Positions 43,228 through 55,170 of a stretch of 64,000 nucleotides of DNA are shown piece after piece. Position 1 is the first letter of the stretch; the number at the start of each line of letters is the position of its first letter. Under the pieces are notes generated by a model. It had not been told where the DNA came from, made no database searches, and saw only the letters and a program-made list of their open reading frames with translations. The stretch covers positions 57,889 through 121,888 of the forward strand of contig JAFTVI010000012.1 in assembly GCA_017465825.1 (NCBI GenBank). Reading direction: 5' to 3'. The stretch is from Clostridia bacterium (lineage in GTDB: Bacteria; Bacillota; Clostridia; Oscillospirales; Acutalibacteraceae). A program made the translations under genes and the position numbers.

Positions 43228-43648
43228 TCAAATCGTCCCTCTATTGGTTAGATTAATAACTACTATTAGTAATATGCCTATGATTATCAAAGCAACTGCA
43301 CAAAATTTAAAAATGGGGGCTACTTTATTAAACTTGGCTGTGTCAATATAGTTTTGTTTTTTTTGCGATTATAAATGTAATAATAAGTGAAATGATAAAC
43401 AGCACACCACTTATTATTATTCCGATATTTGCAATTTTTTGCAAAGTCATACTCATAGCAAATTCTATCGAAAATCTATAAAATAATAAAAATACACACG
43501 TAAGAATTCCAAACGGAATCATCCACATCATCGGATTTTTAGATTGTTTTTTTCTCATATCATACATTCCATAAATAAAACAAAACAATCCGACACCCAA
43601 GACAAAAATATACATTTCAAAAGGCATAGAATTTATTACTTGATACAT
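43228..43648 (-). pseudogene. Small membrane protein gene with apparent frameshift
   Basis: The upstream frame (43343-43648, 101 residues) has three hydrophobic segments (MYIFVLGVGLFCFIYGMY, MIPFGILTCVFLLFYRF, IGIIISGVLFIISLIITFII) and stops just after a run of eight As (43364-43371). Dropping one A joins it to a second open stretch that adds KFNKVAPIFKFCAVALIIIG and a fourth hydrophobic segment, ending NLTNRGTI at TGA 43228-43230. The second part has no usable start codon or ribosome site of its own. The gene is therefore either broken, misread in the homopolymer, or uses slippage. Family not recognised. Confidence 0.6.
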
Positions 43649-43683
43649 AAATATCCCTCATTTCGCAAACGAGCTTTATTTAA

Positions 43684-45819
43684 TCAGAATTTTGTAATTG
43701 TTCCTGCATTATACTCCCAGGGTTCAAAGCCTGTGTCGAGTGCAGGGCTGTTTGTCGCAAGTGTGAAATCTCTGTTTTCTGCATCCCTGAACAGCGGGTC
43801 TGCGTAAACGGCGTTGTTGTAATAGCCTCTCAGAGTCATAATTACAAGTGAGAATCTGTCGCCAACAGTCATTGAATTTCCCGAATACACAAGGTTGCCT
43901 ACAGTTCCGTAGTCCCAGTAAAGGTTGTTGTTGTCAATAAACCAATCCTTGCTCGTTGCGTTCTTGTACATTACTGATTTTTCACCCACAAGAATGTTGT
44001 TGTACAGATACAGTGAGTTGTGGTCCTCGTTCCTTGTTATAAGGAACTGACCGTCGTCGCCGAAAGCAAAAATGTTGTTACGCACCATATTGTTTTCGCC
44101 GTAGTGCTGGTGGAAACAGTTGGATGAACAATCGTAAACGAGATTCTTTTCAACGGTTATGTAGCTTGAGCCTTCGTCAAGGTAAATACCCCAACCGCCG
44201 TAGCCTGTTGAGCCCTCGTAACAGCCGACGTTGTGAATGATGTTGCCGCTGATAACGGTATCGGGCTGAATACCGAGAGTGTAAATGCCGCCCATATCGG
44301 ACAGCCAGCCGTTGCCGATATTGTAAATAAGATTGTTCTGAATTTTTATGCCGTTGGTGGAGTTGTCTGAATATCCCCAGTTCCAGCCAACGGAAATGCC
44401 TGTATACCAGCCGTCGTGAATTTCATTGTTTGACAGCTCACAGTCAACGGCGTGAGTAAGGAGAATACCTATTGCGTTGTTGAAAATTCTGCCGTAATAG
44501 CTGATATGACAGTCCGTTACATTGATGTTTTTGGTTGTTGCAGGCACCACAAAATCTCCGTGAATGAAAATTGCATTTGCACCTATCTCATTGAATTTAC
44601 AGGATGTGATGTTGCAGTCCTTAGAGCCATTGTCGAATTTTACCGCTGTGTTGCTGATGTTTTCAAAAAGACAGTCCGTGAAGTCAATACCTGACGAAGC
44701 TTCAATGTAAATTGCCGCAGGAACTTCGAATGCCGCCTGAGGATGAACACCGCCGTATTCTATGTTGCTGTATAAAGGATGGGATTCGTCAAATATATTT
44801 GCATAATATGTGCCGTCAACCTGTTTCCAATCGGTATTTATAAAGTTGATACCTTGGAATGCGATATTTTCTGCATTTTCAAAGGTGAAGAGCTGTTCGG
44901 TCATACCTGCGTAAAGAACGGTGTTGTCCACTGTGTCACCGTCTTCGGGGATGTAGTAAAGCTTTTCTTCACTTCTGTCAAGATACCATTCACCGGGGAG
45001 TGAAAGTGCTTCTTTTACATTTTCATAAACAAAGTTGTCCCCCTCATTTACTGTCATTGATGAAGGCTTTGTTGTTTCAATTCTGCCTGTTTTGGCATCA
45101 ACAGAGCTTACGGGCAGATGCTCGTCGCACCAGTAGTGCATAATCTTTACTTCAACGTCACCCGCATTTGCAAAATCAAGTATTTCATCCGTGTTTGCAC
45201 AGAAAGCCAACGAATGTGTGAAATATTCAGGAGCCCAATCGGAAGAAACAGCTTCATCTGCGCACGTGTCGGCAATTGTGAAAACCCCTTCTTTGGGATA
45301 TTGTGAGCGTGAAAGCCTTTTGTTACCCTTGAAAAGCGAACGGAAATAATCCTCATCGGAGTTTATCTCAATATCCGTAACAAACGCATCAACGCCGTTT
45401 ATCACGGTTTCACTCCAGCCTGCAATTTCCTTTGCACCGGAGAATTCAACTGTTTCATCAGGATATGAACGGTAGATAACATTGCTCTTGTCATCCGATG
45501 TGAATTCAATAGTATCGGTGATGTAATATGTACCCTCTCTGAACCATACTGTTACAGTTTCGTCAGTCTGAATGTTTTTGAGCATTTCTTTTGCTCTTTC
45601 GGGTGTTTTTATGGGATTTTCGGGTGTGCCGTCGTTGCTGTCGTCACCGTAGGGCGCAACAACAATATCATACGTGCCGTAAACAAATTCCCCCTCGTCA
45701 AATGCAACCTGTACGGTTTTTTCCTGTTGCTCAAAAATGCCCTCAACAGGCGCGGCAGGGGTAAAAATCATTGTAATACAGGTAATTATTGATGTGAAAA
45801 ACGCGATTATCTTTGCCAT
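43684..45819 (-). CDS. Secreted right-handed beta-helix protein (pectate-lyase-like fold)
   Basis: This 711-residue protein has a signal peptide (MAKIIAFFTSIITCITMIFT) and an N-terminal part that includes DIVVAPYGDDSNDGTPENPI, TPERAKEMLKNIQ and TVWFREGTYYITDTIEF. This is the classic entry into glycan-lyase beta-helix proteins (DUF1565/beta_helix type). From about 330 onward run many Asn-rich coils (NISNTAVKFDNGSKDCNITS, CELSNNEIHDGWYTGISVGW). Likely substrate is a polysaccharide, cleaved by hydrolysis or lysis. It starts 2 bases after hemW, with its ribosome site (GGAGGATTAG) inside hemW, an unusual operon for a secreted enzyme. Confidence 0.85.
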   Translation of the reverse strand: MAKIIAFFTSIITCITMIFTPAAPVEGIFEQQEKTVQVAFDEGEFVYGTYDIVVAPYGDDSNDGTPENPIKTPERAKEMLKNIQTDETVTVWFREGTYYITDTIEFTSDDKSNVIYRSYPDETVEFSGAKEIAGWSETVINGVDAFVTDIEINSDEDYFRSLFKGNKRLSRSQYPKEGVFTIADTCADEAVSSDWAPEYFTHSLAFCANTDEILDFANAGDVEVKIMHYWCDEHLPVSSVDAKTGRIETTKPSSMTVNEGDNFVYENVKEALSLPGEWYLDRSEEKLYYIPEDGDTVDNTVLYAGMTEQLFTFENAENIAFQGINFINTDWKQVDGTYYANIFDESHPLYSNIEYGGVHPQAAFEVPAAIYIEASSGIDFTDCLFENISNTAVKFDNGSKDCNITSCKFNEIGANAIFIHGDFVVPATTKNINVTDCHISYYGRIFNNAIGILLTHAVDCELSNNEIHDGWYTGISVGWNWGYSDNSTNGIKIQNNLIYNIGNGWLSDMGGIYTLGIQPDTVISGNIIHNVGCYEGSTGYGGWGIYLDEGSSYITVEKNLVYDCSSNCFHQHYGENNMVRNNIFAFGDDGQFLITRNEDHNSLYLYNNILVGEKSVMYKNATSKDWFIDNNNLYWDYGTVGNLVYSGNSMTVGDRFSLVIMTLRGYYNNAVYADPLFRDAENRDFTLATNSPALDTGFEPWEYNAGTITKF

Positions 45820-45821
45820 AA

Positions 45822-46937
45822 CTAATCCTCCAGATTGCTTATTATGTAATTTGAAATTAACATACCTTTCTGAGTAAGTGAATATGTATCGCCGTCAAGG
45901 GTCATATGACCGCTTGTGATAAAAGCTTTTGCTTTTTCGGTAAATGATAAGGGGAGAGAGCAACCGAATCTTTTGTAATAATCTTGTGCCGATATGCCTT
46001 TTTTCAGCCTTAATGCGAGCATAATGAACTCTTCACTGTCGCCGCCGTAACTGTCAAAAACAGCGGTATCACCACTTATAAAAGCTTCAGCATTTCGCTC
46101 AAAGAAAAATCTTTTGCCGTTTATAAATGAATGAGCCGCCGCACCTAAGCCTAAATATTCTTCACATTCCCAATATTTAAGATTGTGCCTGCTCTCAAAT
46201 CCGCTTTTAGCAAAATTGGATATTTCATAGTGTTCAAATCCCTGTTGAGTGAGCCTTTGTGCAAGATGCGAATACATATCACATACCGCATCTTCATCGG
46301 GAAGAACAAGCGAATCCTGCCGTTTGTGAAAATTCGTACCTTCCTCAATTGACAGCATATACGCGCTGATGTGGGGAACATCCGTATCAAGCAGAAAATC
46401 AACGGTTTCATCAAGGGATTCCATTGTCTGTGAGGGAACGCCGAGCATAACGTCAAGTGAAATGTTTGTAATTCCGCTTTTTCTTGCCGAATTTATGACT
46501 GATAACACCTTATTTTTGTCTGCCAGTCTGCCCAGAGAGTGTCTTTCGCTGTCAACGGCAGATTGCATACCCAAAGAAATTCTGTTGAAGCCGTATGATG
46601 ATAAATTTATGAAAAATTCATCGTCAACGGTTGACGGATTACATTCAGCGGTGATTTCGGCATCAGCAGAGATTGTATAATTCTTTCTGATACATTCAAG
46701 TATTCTGCCGAGCCTTTCAGCTCCGATTACAGATGGTGTTCCGCCGCCGAAATAGACTGTATCAAAGCTCATATCGGAATTTTCGGTGAAATCCTTTGTG
46801 CGTCTGCCTGTTTCTATTTCATCAATGAGCGCATCGCAGTATTTTTCAATCAGCGCATCGTTTCGCGGCACCGAATAAAAGTCGCAGTACGGGCATTTTG
46901 AACGGCAGAAGGGAATGTGGATATATAAGCCTTTCAT
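45822..46937 (-). CDS. hemW: HemW-like radical SAM protein
   Basis: This 371-residue protein starts [20 protein letters not shown], with the radical SAM cluster cysteines C11, C15 and C18. FGGGTPSVIGAERL (near 62), NRISLGMQSA and GYEDYLGLGAAAHSF-like blocks (EYLGLGAAAHSFINGK near 265) mark the HemN/HemW group. HemW proteins are heme-trafficking or heme chaperones rather than true coproporphyrinogen oxidases. It begins at the stop of lepA (1-base overlap), the standard lepA-hemW arrangement. Confidence 0.92.
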   Translation of the reverse strand: MKGLYIHIPFCRSKCPYCDFYSVPRNDALIEKYCDALIDEIETGRRTKDFTENSDMSFDTVYFGGGTPSVIGAERLGRILECIRKNYTISADAEITAECNPSTVDDEFFINLSSYGFNRISLGMQSAVDSERHSLGRLADKNKVLSVINSARKSGITNISLDVMLGVPSQTMESLDETVDFLLDTDVPHISAYMLSIEEGTNFHKRQDSLVLPDEDAVCDMYSHLAQRLTQQGFEHYEISNFAKSGFESRHNLKYWECEEYLGLGAAAHSFINGKRFFFERNAEAFISGDTAVFDSYGGDSEEFIMLALRLKKGISAQDYYKRFGCSLPLSFTEKAKAFITSGHMTLDGDTYSLTQKGMLISNYIISNLED

Positions 46938-48745
46938 TACTGTTCGTCAAGCTTGAGAATAGCCATAAAAGCTTCCTGCGGAACTTCAACAGTACCGAAG
47001 GAGCGCATTCTCTTTTTGCCTTCCTTCTGCTTTTCAAGCAGTTTCTTCTTTCGTGTGATGTCACCGCCGTAGCACTTTGCAAGAACGTCCTTGCGGAGCG
47101 CTTTAACTGTTTCTCGCGCGATAACCTTGCCGCCAACGGCAATCTGTACGGGAATTTCAAACTGCTGTCTGGGAATGTTGTCCTTGAGCTTTTCGGCAAT
47201 TTTCCTTGCTCTGCCGTAAGCCTTGTCGGAATGTATAATGAACGAAAGTGCGTCAATGCCGTCACCGTTGAGCAGAACGTCAAGCTTTACAAGGTTGCTT
47301 CTTGCGTAGCCTTTGAGCTCGTAGTCAAAGGATGCGTAGCCCTTTGTTCTTGATTTGAGAGCATCGAAGAAATCGTAAATAATTTCGTTCAGCGGCAGGT
47401 CGTAGCTCAATTCAACACGGTCTGCGGAAAGATATTTCATATCCTTATAGAAACCTCTGCGTTCCTGACAAAGATCCATAATAGTACCTACGAATTCGGG
47501 CGGAGAGAAGATATGAGCATCCGTCATAGGCTCTTCGCTGTAATCTATTTCTGCAGGGTCTGGGTACTTTGTGGGATTGTCGATTTCAAGTACCTCGCCG
47601 CCGCGCATATGGATTTTGTAAATAACGCTGGGAACTGTTGAAACAAGGTCAAGATTATATTCTCTTTCAAGACGCTCCTGTATGATTTCAAGGTGAAGAA
47701 GTCCTAAAAATCCGCAACGGAAACCGAATCCCAACGCGCCCGATGTTTCGGGCTCAAATGAAAGAGCCGCATCGTTTAGCTGGAGCTTTTCGAGAGCTTC
47801 TTTAAGTGCCTCGTAGTCTGCACCGTCAGCAGGATAAATACCGCAGAAAACCATAGGATTGACCTTTTTGTAGCCTTCAAGTGGCTCAGCTGCAGGATTT
47901 TCGGCAGTTGTAACCGTATCACCCACACGGGCATCACGTACTGTTTTGATTGATGCGGTAATGTAACCAACCTCGCCCGCGCAAAGCTGTTTTGTGGGCA
48001 TAAGTGAGGTTGCCGCCATTTTGCCCACTTCAACAACCGTAAACTGCGCGCCCGTTGCCATCATACGCATTGTGTCGCCCGCTTTGATAGTGCCGTCCAT
48101 AATTCTTACGTAAACGATAACACCCTTGTAGTTGTCGTAAACAGAGTCAAAAACAAGAGCCTTCAGTGGCGCATCATCGTCACCCTCGGGACAGGGGACA
48201 AGCTTTACTATCTGCTTTAAAACATCTCCCACGTTTTCGCCTGTTTTTGCAGAAACTCTGGGTGCTTCTTCTGAATCAAGACCTATAACGTCCTCGATGT
48301 CAGCCGCAACTCTTTCGGGGTCGGCGGCAGGAAGGTCAATTTTGTTTATAACGGGAACAAGCTCAAGGTCGTGGTCAAGAGCAAGATATGTGTTTGCAAG
48401 TGTTTGTGCCTCGATGCCCTGTGTAGCGTCAACTATAAGCACTGCACCCTCGCAGGCCGCAAGAGAACGTGAAACCTCATAGTTGAAGTCAACGTGACCG
48501 GGGGTGTCAATGAGGTTCAGCTCGTACTCTTCGCCGTCCTGCTTATATGTAAGTGTGACTGCGTGAGCCTTGATCGTGATACCTCTTTCTCTCTCGAGAT
48601 CCATATCGTCAAGAATCTGCTGCTGCATATCACGCTTTGCAACAGTTTCCGTCAGTTCAAGAAGTCTGTCGGCAAGGGTTGACTTGCCGTGGTCGATATG
48701 AGCAATAATTGAAAAATTTCGTATATGTTTTTTAGGGGTTCGCAT
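46937..48745 (-). CDS. lepA: Elongation factor 4 (LepA)
   Basis: This 602-residue GTPase has [19 protein letters not shown] (G1, near 12), [13 protein letters not shown] (G2), [16 protein letters not shown] (G3, near 78) and [14 protein letters not shown] (G4, near 132). The unique LepA C-terminal domain ends in [18 protein letters not shown] and [10 protein letters not shown]. LepA acts on ribosomes in translation initiation or back-translocation. It lies 11 bases after the YitT gene and is coupled to hemW. Confidence 0.97.
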   Translation of the reverse strand: MRTPKKHIRNFSIIAHIDHGKSTLADRLLELTETVAKRDMQQQILDDMDLERERGITIKAHAVTLTYKQDGEEYELNLIDTPGHVDFNYEVSRSLAACEGAVLIVDATQGIEAQTLANTYLALDHDLELVPVINKIDLPAADPERVAADIEDVIGLDSEEAPRVSAKTGENVGDVLKQIVKLVPCPEGDDDAPLKALVFDSVYDNYKGVIVYVRIMDGTIKAGDTMRMMATGAQFTVVEVGKMAATSLMPTKQLCAGEVGYITASIKTVRDARVGDTVTTAENPAAEPLEGYKKVNPMVFCGIYPADGADYEALKEALEKLQLNDAALSFEPETSGALGFGFRCGFLGLLHLEIIQERLEREYNLDLVSTVPSVIYKIHMRGGEVLEIDNPTKYPDPAEIDYSEEPMTDAHIFSPPEFVGTIMDLCQERRGFYKDMKYLSADRVELSYDLPLNEIIYDFFDALKSRTKGYASFDYELKGYARSNLVKLDVLLNGDGIDALSFIIHSDKAYGRARKIAEKLKDNIPRQQFEIPVQIAVGGKVIARETVKALRKDVLAKCYGGDITRKKKLLEKQKEGKKRMRSFGTVEVPQEAFMAILKLDEQ

Positions 48746-48756
48746 TAAATTTCTCC

Positions 48757-49625
48757 TTAAAGTTCATTGTCTGTGGGTTTAAAGCCTAAACCGAGTATCT
48801 CCGACGCATCGGAAATTATAATAAACGGCTTTTCGTCGAATCGTTTTACTATTTTTCGCATTTTTGTAACCTCCTGCGGTCTTACAACGGTAAGGAGCAT
48901 ATGCTTAGCCTCGCCCGTGTAAGCTCCCTGAACAGGAACGATTGAAACTCCTCGCGGTGTTTCGGTTGTTATCGCTTTTGCAATTTCTTCGGCTTTTGTC
49001 GATATTATCATCATCATTTTGCCGCTTGACGAGCCGTAAAGCACAAAGTCTATTGTTTTGCTCGATACGAAGAAAACGATAGTTGCGTAAAGTATGCTTT
49101 CAATGTTTCTGAAAACAACACCTGCAAGCAGAACCACGCATAAATCGCAGATCATAATGAGTCTGCCCATTGAAAGGTGGGGAAATGCTTTTTTCAGCAG
49201 TTTGCCGAGAATATCCGTGCCGCCGCTTGTTGAGCCTCGCATAAATATAATACCAAGACCAATACCGAGCAACACGCCGCCGAAAAGTGATGCAAGAATT
49301 TTGTCACCCTCATATACGGGCATAAAGTAGACGCCAAGGTCAATCATCACCGAGGTCATAAATGTGGAAAACAGGGTTTTTACAATAAAGCTTCTGCCGA
49401 ACACGATAAACGATATTATAAACAGAGGAATGTTTATTGCAAACATAGCAGTACCTATGGGGAAGTCCCACAGATAATTTGCAAGGATTGCAAGACCTGT
49501 TGCACCGCCCGAGGATATGTCGTTGGGTGATATAAAGCAGTTTACACCCAATGCGTAAACAAACGCGCCTGCGGTACAGATGATAATATCAAGCAAAAAC
49601 TCCTTGATATCAATTTTCTTCATTT

Positions 49626-49629
<4 letters not shown>
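48757..49629 (-). CDS. YitT-family membrane protein (DUF161-DUF2179)
   Basis: This 290-residue protein has about five membrane helices in the first 200 residues ([49 protein letters not shown]) and a soluble C-terminal DUF2179 domain ([20 protein letters not shown]). Function of the family is not established; a membrane transporter or sensor is likely. ATG 49629 is chosen because GAGGT ends 6 bases upstream; 49635 is too close. It overlaps the mrnC stop, consistent with one transcript from obg. Confidence 0.88.
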
Positions 49630-51324
<1,695 letters not shown>

Positions 51325-51506
51325 TCATTGTATAAATAATCATTATAAGTATATCACATATTTTTATATTTATAAATAGAAAATTCAAAATTTTTACTGT
51401 GAAAATGCAAAAAATTGTTATAATATAGTGAACCAAAACCGTGATTTATTTATCTAATAGGTGAAATACAAAAGCAGGTACCGTTTTGTATGGAAAGGAT
51501 ACAGTT

Positions 51507-51968
51507 ATGGACAGAATAACATTTCAGACCAATGTTCTGACCTGTGAAGAGATGCTGTACAGAGTTGCAAAATCAATATGCTTTTATGAGAGCGATTGTG
51601 AGGATGCTGTACAGGAGGCAATTTTAAAGGCGTATGAAAAACTCGGCAGTCTTAAGAATGAAAAATACTTTAAAACCTGGCTTACAAGAATTCTGATTAA
51701 CGAATGTTATAAAATAAACAGAATTAAAAGCCGACAAGTCAGTTTTGATGATTATTTATTCTTTGAAGAGGCAAGAGAGCCAGAAAATTCATATGTTTAT
51801 GAAGCGATAATGCATCTGCCCGAAAAAATCCGTGTGGTCGTTCAGCTTTATTATGTTGAGGGTTATTCGGTGGATGAAACAGCTTCGATTTTGCGTATAC
51901 CGTCGGGTACGGTAAAAAGCCGTCTTTCACAGGGGAGAAAAAGCTTAAAAACTATTTTGGAGGAATAA
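51507..51968 (+). CDS. ECF-type sigma-70 factor
   Basis: This 153-residue protein has sigma region 2 (CEEMLYRVAKSICFYESDCE, then DAVQEAILKAYEKLGSLKN and FKTWLTRILINECYKINR, residues 10-75) and region 4 (MHLPEKIRVVVQLYYVEGYS, then TASILRIPSGTVKSRLSQGR). It directs RNA polymerase to a small regulon. GGAAAGGA 7 bases upstream fixes ATG 51507. Next gene starts 2 bases later and encodes its probable anti-sigma factor. TGAACC at 51429-51434 with CTAAT about 19 bases on may be an ECF-type autoregulatory promoter (weak). Confidence 0.92.
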   Translation: MDRITFQTNVLTCEEMLYRVAKSICFYESDCEDAVQEAILKAYEKLGSLKNEKYFKTWLTRILINECYKINRIKSRQVSFDDYLFFEEAREPENSYVYEAIMHLPEKIRVVVQLYYVEGYSVDETASILRIPSGTVKSRLSQGRKSLKTILEE

Positions 51969-51970
51969 AG

Positions 51971-53242
51971 ATGAGTAATAATTTAAAAAATGAATATCCC
52001 GATGTTCCTGAGAATTTTCACAACAGGGTAGTTTCAACACTTGACAGCCTGCAGGCATACGAAAATACATCATCACGCCGCTTTTCACCAGCGAGAGTTG
52101 CAGCATTGGCGGCTGCACTGATAGCATTGCTTGCTGTGACTGTTTTTGCAGGAAATGAAGTCTACCAAAGGTTTATCAATAAAGAAAATTACAAGGTTAC
52201 TTTTGAACTTGGGGAAGAATCTTCTTCTCAATCAGCGGAATATGTAAAACTTAATTTTGGTTATATACCTGAATATCTTAAACCCGTTGATGCTCCGTAT
52301 AAGTACAATGTCGGAGACAGCGGTGCAGGACTTACATTCCAGCTGTTTAAGAGTGAGCTTGCAAAAGAGCTTGAAATAACATTTGTAGGCAGCGTGGAAG
52401 AATGTATGTTCGGAAAATGCAAAGGTGCTGTTATCAGAATTGATACAGGTGTTGAATCTGACGGCGAATCCTACAGCAGGAATTTTGTTATTTATTTTGA
52501 TGACTTCGGGTATGTACTTCGTTGTTATGTGTCGGATGCTGTCAGTGACGAAGAAATGATGAAAATTGCAAACGGACTTTCTCTTGAAGAAACAGATAAG
52601 GAACACGCTTTTATAATAGACACATATGTTCCCGGTGCTGAGGTGATGAGCGAAGCTGTTCTTGCAGAGAATAAAAAACAGCGTGTTGATAAAAATATCG
52701 GGGAAAAATTTAATATGTCTGCTTTCAGCGGTACAGACGTCAATGCAGATTATTCAGTTGCAGTCAAAGGCTTTGAAATCCGTGATAACATTATCGGTCT
52801 TGATTTGGATTGCATCTGGCTGAACGGCGGGGAAACAGAGGAGTATTTTGATGAGAATGGTAATTTGAAGGATTATGTAAGAAATACCTATGAATACGGT
52901 GACGGTATTAATACATTGAACTCAATCAAAAAATCCGAAACTGTCGGCAGAAAGCTTGTTCTGGTTGATATTGAAATTGAGAATACAGAGAATTATGCAT
53001 ATTTATTCAATTCTGACTTCTACTTGTCGAATTCGGGCGGTGAACATATCAGAGCAATAATCAATTACATAAGCGGACAGAATGCAGAGTCAGCAGATTA
53101 TATGTTTATTCCATTTGAAGCAGGTGAAAACAAAATCGTTACTTTCGGATTTATAGTGGATGATGATATTGATCTGAGCGGCCTTACTCTTGAAATGGAA
53201 GGTGACAACTGTATAAAATACTGCATAGATCTGAATAGTTGA
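51971..53242 (+). CDS. Membrane anti-sigma-type protein (DUF4179-like)
   Basis: This 423-residue protein has a cytoplasmic N-terminus of about 40 residues (PDVPENFHNRVVSTLDSLQA), one membrane helix (about 44-64, VAALAAALIALLAVTVFAG) and a large extracellular beta-rich part containing LNFGYIPEYLKPVDAPYKY and later GGEHIRAIINYISGQ. That layout matches DUF4179/DUF5643-like proteins that follow ECF sigma genes in Firmicutes and act as membrane anti-sigma factors. The ribosome site TTGGAGGAATAAAG lies in the sigma gene end. Signal sensed is unknown. Confidence 0.85.
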   Translation: MSNNLKNEYPDVPENFHNRVVSTLDSLQAYENTSSRRFSPARVAALAAALIALLAVTVFAGNEVYQRFINKENYKVTFELGEESSSQSAEYVKLNFGYIPEYLKPVDAPYKYNVGDSGAGLTFQLFKSELAKELEITFVGSVEECMFGKCKGAVIRIDTGVESDGESYSRNFVIYFDDFGYVLRCYVSDAVSDEEMMKIANGLSLEETDKEHAFIIDTYVPGAEVMSEAVLAENKKQRVDKNIGEKFNMSAFSGTDVNADYSVAVKGFEIRDNIIGLDLDCIWLNGGETEEYFDENGNLKDYVRNTYEYGDGINTLNSIKKSETVGRKLVLVDIEIENTENYAYLFNSDFYLSNSGGEHIRAIINYISGQNAESADYMFIPFEAGENKIVTFGFIVDDDIDLSGLTLEMEGDNCIKYCIDLNS

Positions 53243-53312
53243 ATTTTTATATTGAAATTCAATTGTTTTAATGCTAAAATGTAAAAAACTAAGTATAAGG
53301 GTTATGTGAAAA

Positions 53313-54299
53313 TTGAAAAGGATTTTGTGTTTTATTTTAGTATCCTGCCTTGTGTTTTCCGTACAGGCAGCCGCACTTGATGTGAGCGAGGAGGATTCTT
53401 CCCAGAGCAGTGTCAATGATTACATTCTCGGTGATGTTAATTTAGACGGTGAGGTTACAGCCGCCGATGCAAGAATTGCTCTGAGAGCCGGCGCGAGCCT
53501 TATTATTCTTGACGGACAATCGCTTGTAAATGCAGATTTTGATGAAAACGGCATAATCACTGCCGCCGATGCAAGGTACATATTAAGAACCTCCGCAAGT
53601 CTTGACCCGTATGTAACGCCTGTTATTCCGCCTGTGAATACAACAAAGCCGCCGGAAGAAACAACGATTCCGACACCTGTCGTTACATCAAAAATCATAG
53701 ATGTACCGCTGATTTGTCAGTTTCCCGATTATCCTGCCGGATGTGAGTCCGTAGCCGCGGTTATGAATTTAAAATACTACAGGTTTGTTATAACCGTTGA
53801 CGATTTTATAGACAGATACCTTTTTATCGGCTCTGCACCTTACAAAAAGAATAATGTCTGGTACAGCAGTAATCCTGATGAATCATTTCTCGGTGATCCC
53901 CGAAGTGAAAAGGGATGGGGAATCTGGGCAAAAGGTCTTGAAAGGTCAATCCAGAGATGTCTTGACTGCTATACGGGTAATTTCAGCGTTGAATCAACGT
54001 TCTCGGAAAGTCTTGCTTCACTTTGCGAAAAGTACATAGATAATAACATTCCCGTGCTCGTATGGGTAACTGCCTATATGGAGCCGCCAAGAGTAAACAT
54101 AACCCCTTATATCGTCGGAACGGATAAAACTTTTACGTGGATAAGTCCTAACCATTGTATGCTCCTTGTAGGCTATGATGAGGATAATTATTATTTCAAC
54201 GACCCCCTTACGGGTAAGCTCGAAAAATATGATAAAACCGCCTCAGATATAGCCTTTGAGGGCAACGGAAAACAGGCAGTTATTATAACTAAACAATAA
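53313..54299 (+). CDS. Secreted dockerin plus C39-like cysteine peptidase
   Basis: This 328-residue protein has a signal peptide (RILCFILVSCLVFSVQAAAL) and a dockerin type I pair near 40-90 (DVNLDGEVTAADARIALRAG and DFDENGIITAADARYILRTS, both with full Ca2+ loops). A Pro/Thr-rich linker (PPVNTTKPPEETTIPTP) follows. The C-terminal domain has PDYPAGCESVAAVMNL (active Cys near 142) and SPNHCMLLVGYDEDNYYFND (His near 282, then Asp), a peptidase_C39_2 fold. It would bind a cohesin-bearing surface scaffold and cleave or crosslink peptides. TTG start with AAGGG about 11 bases upstream. The stop codon lies in a hairpin arm (54294-54308). Confidence 0.87.
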   Translation: MKRILCFILVSCLVFSVQAAALDVSEEDSSQSSVNDYILGDVNLDGEVTAADARIALRAGASLIILDGQSLVNADFDENGIITAADARYILRTSASLDPYVTPVIPPVNTTKPPEETTIPTPVVTSKIIDVPLICQFPDYPAGCESVAAVMNLKYYRFVITVDDFIDRYLFIGSAPYKKNNVWYSSNPDESFLGDPRSEKGWGIWAKGLERSIQRCLDCYTGNFSVESTFSESLASLCEKYIDNNIPVLVWVTAYMEPPRVNITPYIVGTDKTFTWISPNHCMLLVGYDEDNYYFNDPLTGKLEKYDKTASDIAFEGNGKQAVIITKQ

Positions 54300-54475
54300 T
54301 TTATCGGCGGATGCCGATAAATTATTGAATGAATATTGAATAATGAATAATTGTGGAAGGGGCTTTGCCCCTTACCCCGTTTATAATGCTTGCGTAGCAA
54401 GCCACCTCAACTATTCATTTTTTCATCATTCATTATTCATTAAATTTAGCGGTACGCTAAATTATTGCTTATAAA
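54291..54475. repeat. MITE-like hairpin element D
   Basis: Order: 15-bp perfect hairpin CAATAATTTATCGGC / GCCGATAAATTATTG (54294-54308, 54313-54327) containing the stop codon of the dockerin-peptidase gene; arm with AATATTGAATAATGAATAA; hairpin AAGGGGC / GCCCCTT; hairpin GCTTGC / GCAAGC; arm with ATCATTCATTATTCATTAA; hairpin AATTTAGCG / CGCTAAATT. Same plan as element C but with different arm words. No coding potential. Confidence 0.8.
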
Positions 54476-54481
54476 AAAATC

Positions 54482-54505
54482 CCTCCGTATGTTTCCATAC
54501 GGAGG
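54482..54505 (-). terminator. Terminator of the PduL gene
   Basis: CCTCCGTATG / CATACGGAGG (10 bp perfect, 4-base loop). On the minus strand it is followed by GATTTTTTT. Confidence 0.85.
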
Positions 54506-54521
54506 TTTGCTGTGTACTGAA

Positions 54522-55094
54522 TTATTTAATGATTTCGCCCATTGTAGCGGCTGTTGCGCTGCAGGCATTTGACTCGTCTGTATCAATGTGCATAGCGAGA
54601 GCAAAGTTGGGGTTAACTCTTACAACAACATCGCCGAAAACAAGAGCTCTGCCGTCTGTGTCAACCTTTACGCTGACAACTTCCTTATCCTCAACGCCGA
54701 GCTTTTCTGCATCGGCAGGTGTCATATGAATGTGTCTTTTTGCAACGATAACGCCTTCGCTGATTTCGATTTCGCCCTTAGGACCAACGATTTTGCAAGC
54801 GCCTGAATCCTTTGTGTCGCCTGATTCTCTGATAGGAGCAACAACGCCGATTGAACGTGCATCTGTTGCGGAAATTTCAACCTGTGTTGAAGGTCTTACA
54901 GGACCGAGAATTGAAACTGAGGGGAACTGGCTCTTGGGACCTACAACAGCAACTCTTTCATTTGTAACGTACTGACCGGGCTGTGAAAGATCCTTCTTGT
55001 GTGTAAGCTCATAGCCTTCGCCGAAAAGAACTTCAAGATCTGCCTGAGAAACGTGAACGTGTCTTGCAGATGTTTCAATAATAAACTTATCCAT
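54522..55094 (-). CDS. PduL-type phosphate acyltransferase
   Basis: This 190-residue enzyme has paired metal-binding His motifs: SARHVHVSQADLEVLFGEGY near 12 and IVAKRHIHMTPADAEKLGV near 120, plus GPVRPSTQVEISATDARSIG. The PduL family interconverts acyl-CoA and acyl-phosphate (propanoyl or acetyl). Microcompartment forms carry an N-terminal targeting helix; here the start at ATG 55094 (SD AGGAAG 8 bases upstream) leaves none, and no shell genes are near, so it is probably a housekeeping cytosolic phosphotransacetylase. The frame back to 55160 is not used. Confidence 0.9.
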   Translation of the reverse strand: MDKFIIETSARHVHVSQADLEVLFGEGYELTHKKDLSQPGQYVTNERVAVVGPKSQFPSVSILGPVRPSTQVEISATDARSIGVVAPIRESGDTKDSGACKIVGPKGEIEISEGVIVAKRHIHMTPADAEKLGVEDKEVVSVKVDTDGRALVFGDVVVRVNPNFALAMHIDTDESNACSATAATMGEIIK

Positions 55095-55170
55095 TTTCAT
55101 ATCTTCCTTTCTTGTTGTCTTATAAATTTTACTACTTATTACCTTGAATTGCAATAGCAAATTTCAAATT

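Noticed and set aside
54522-55094. Bacterial microcompartment locus around PduL
   Set aside because: No shell proteins or signature enzymes are adjacent and the protein lacks an N-terminal targeting helix.
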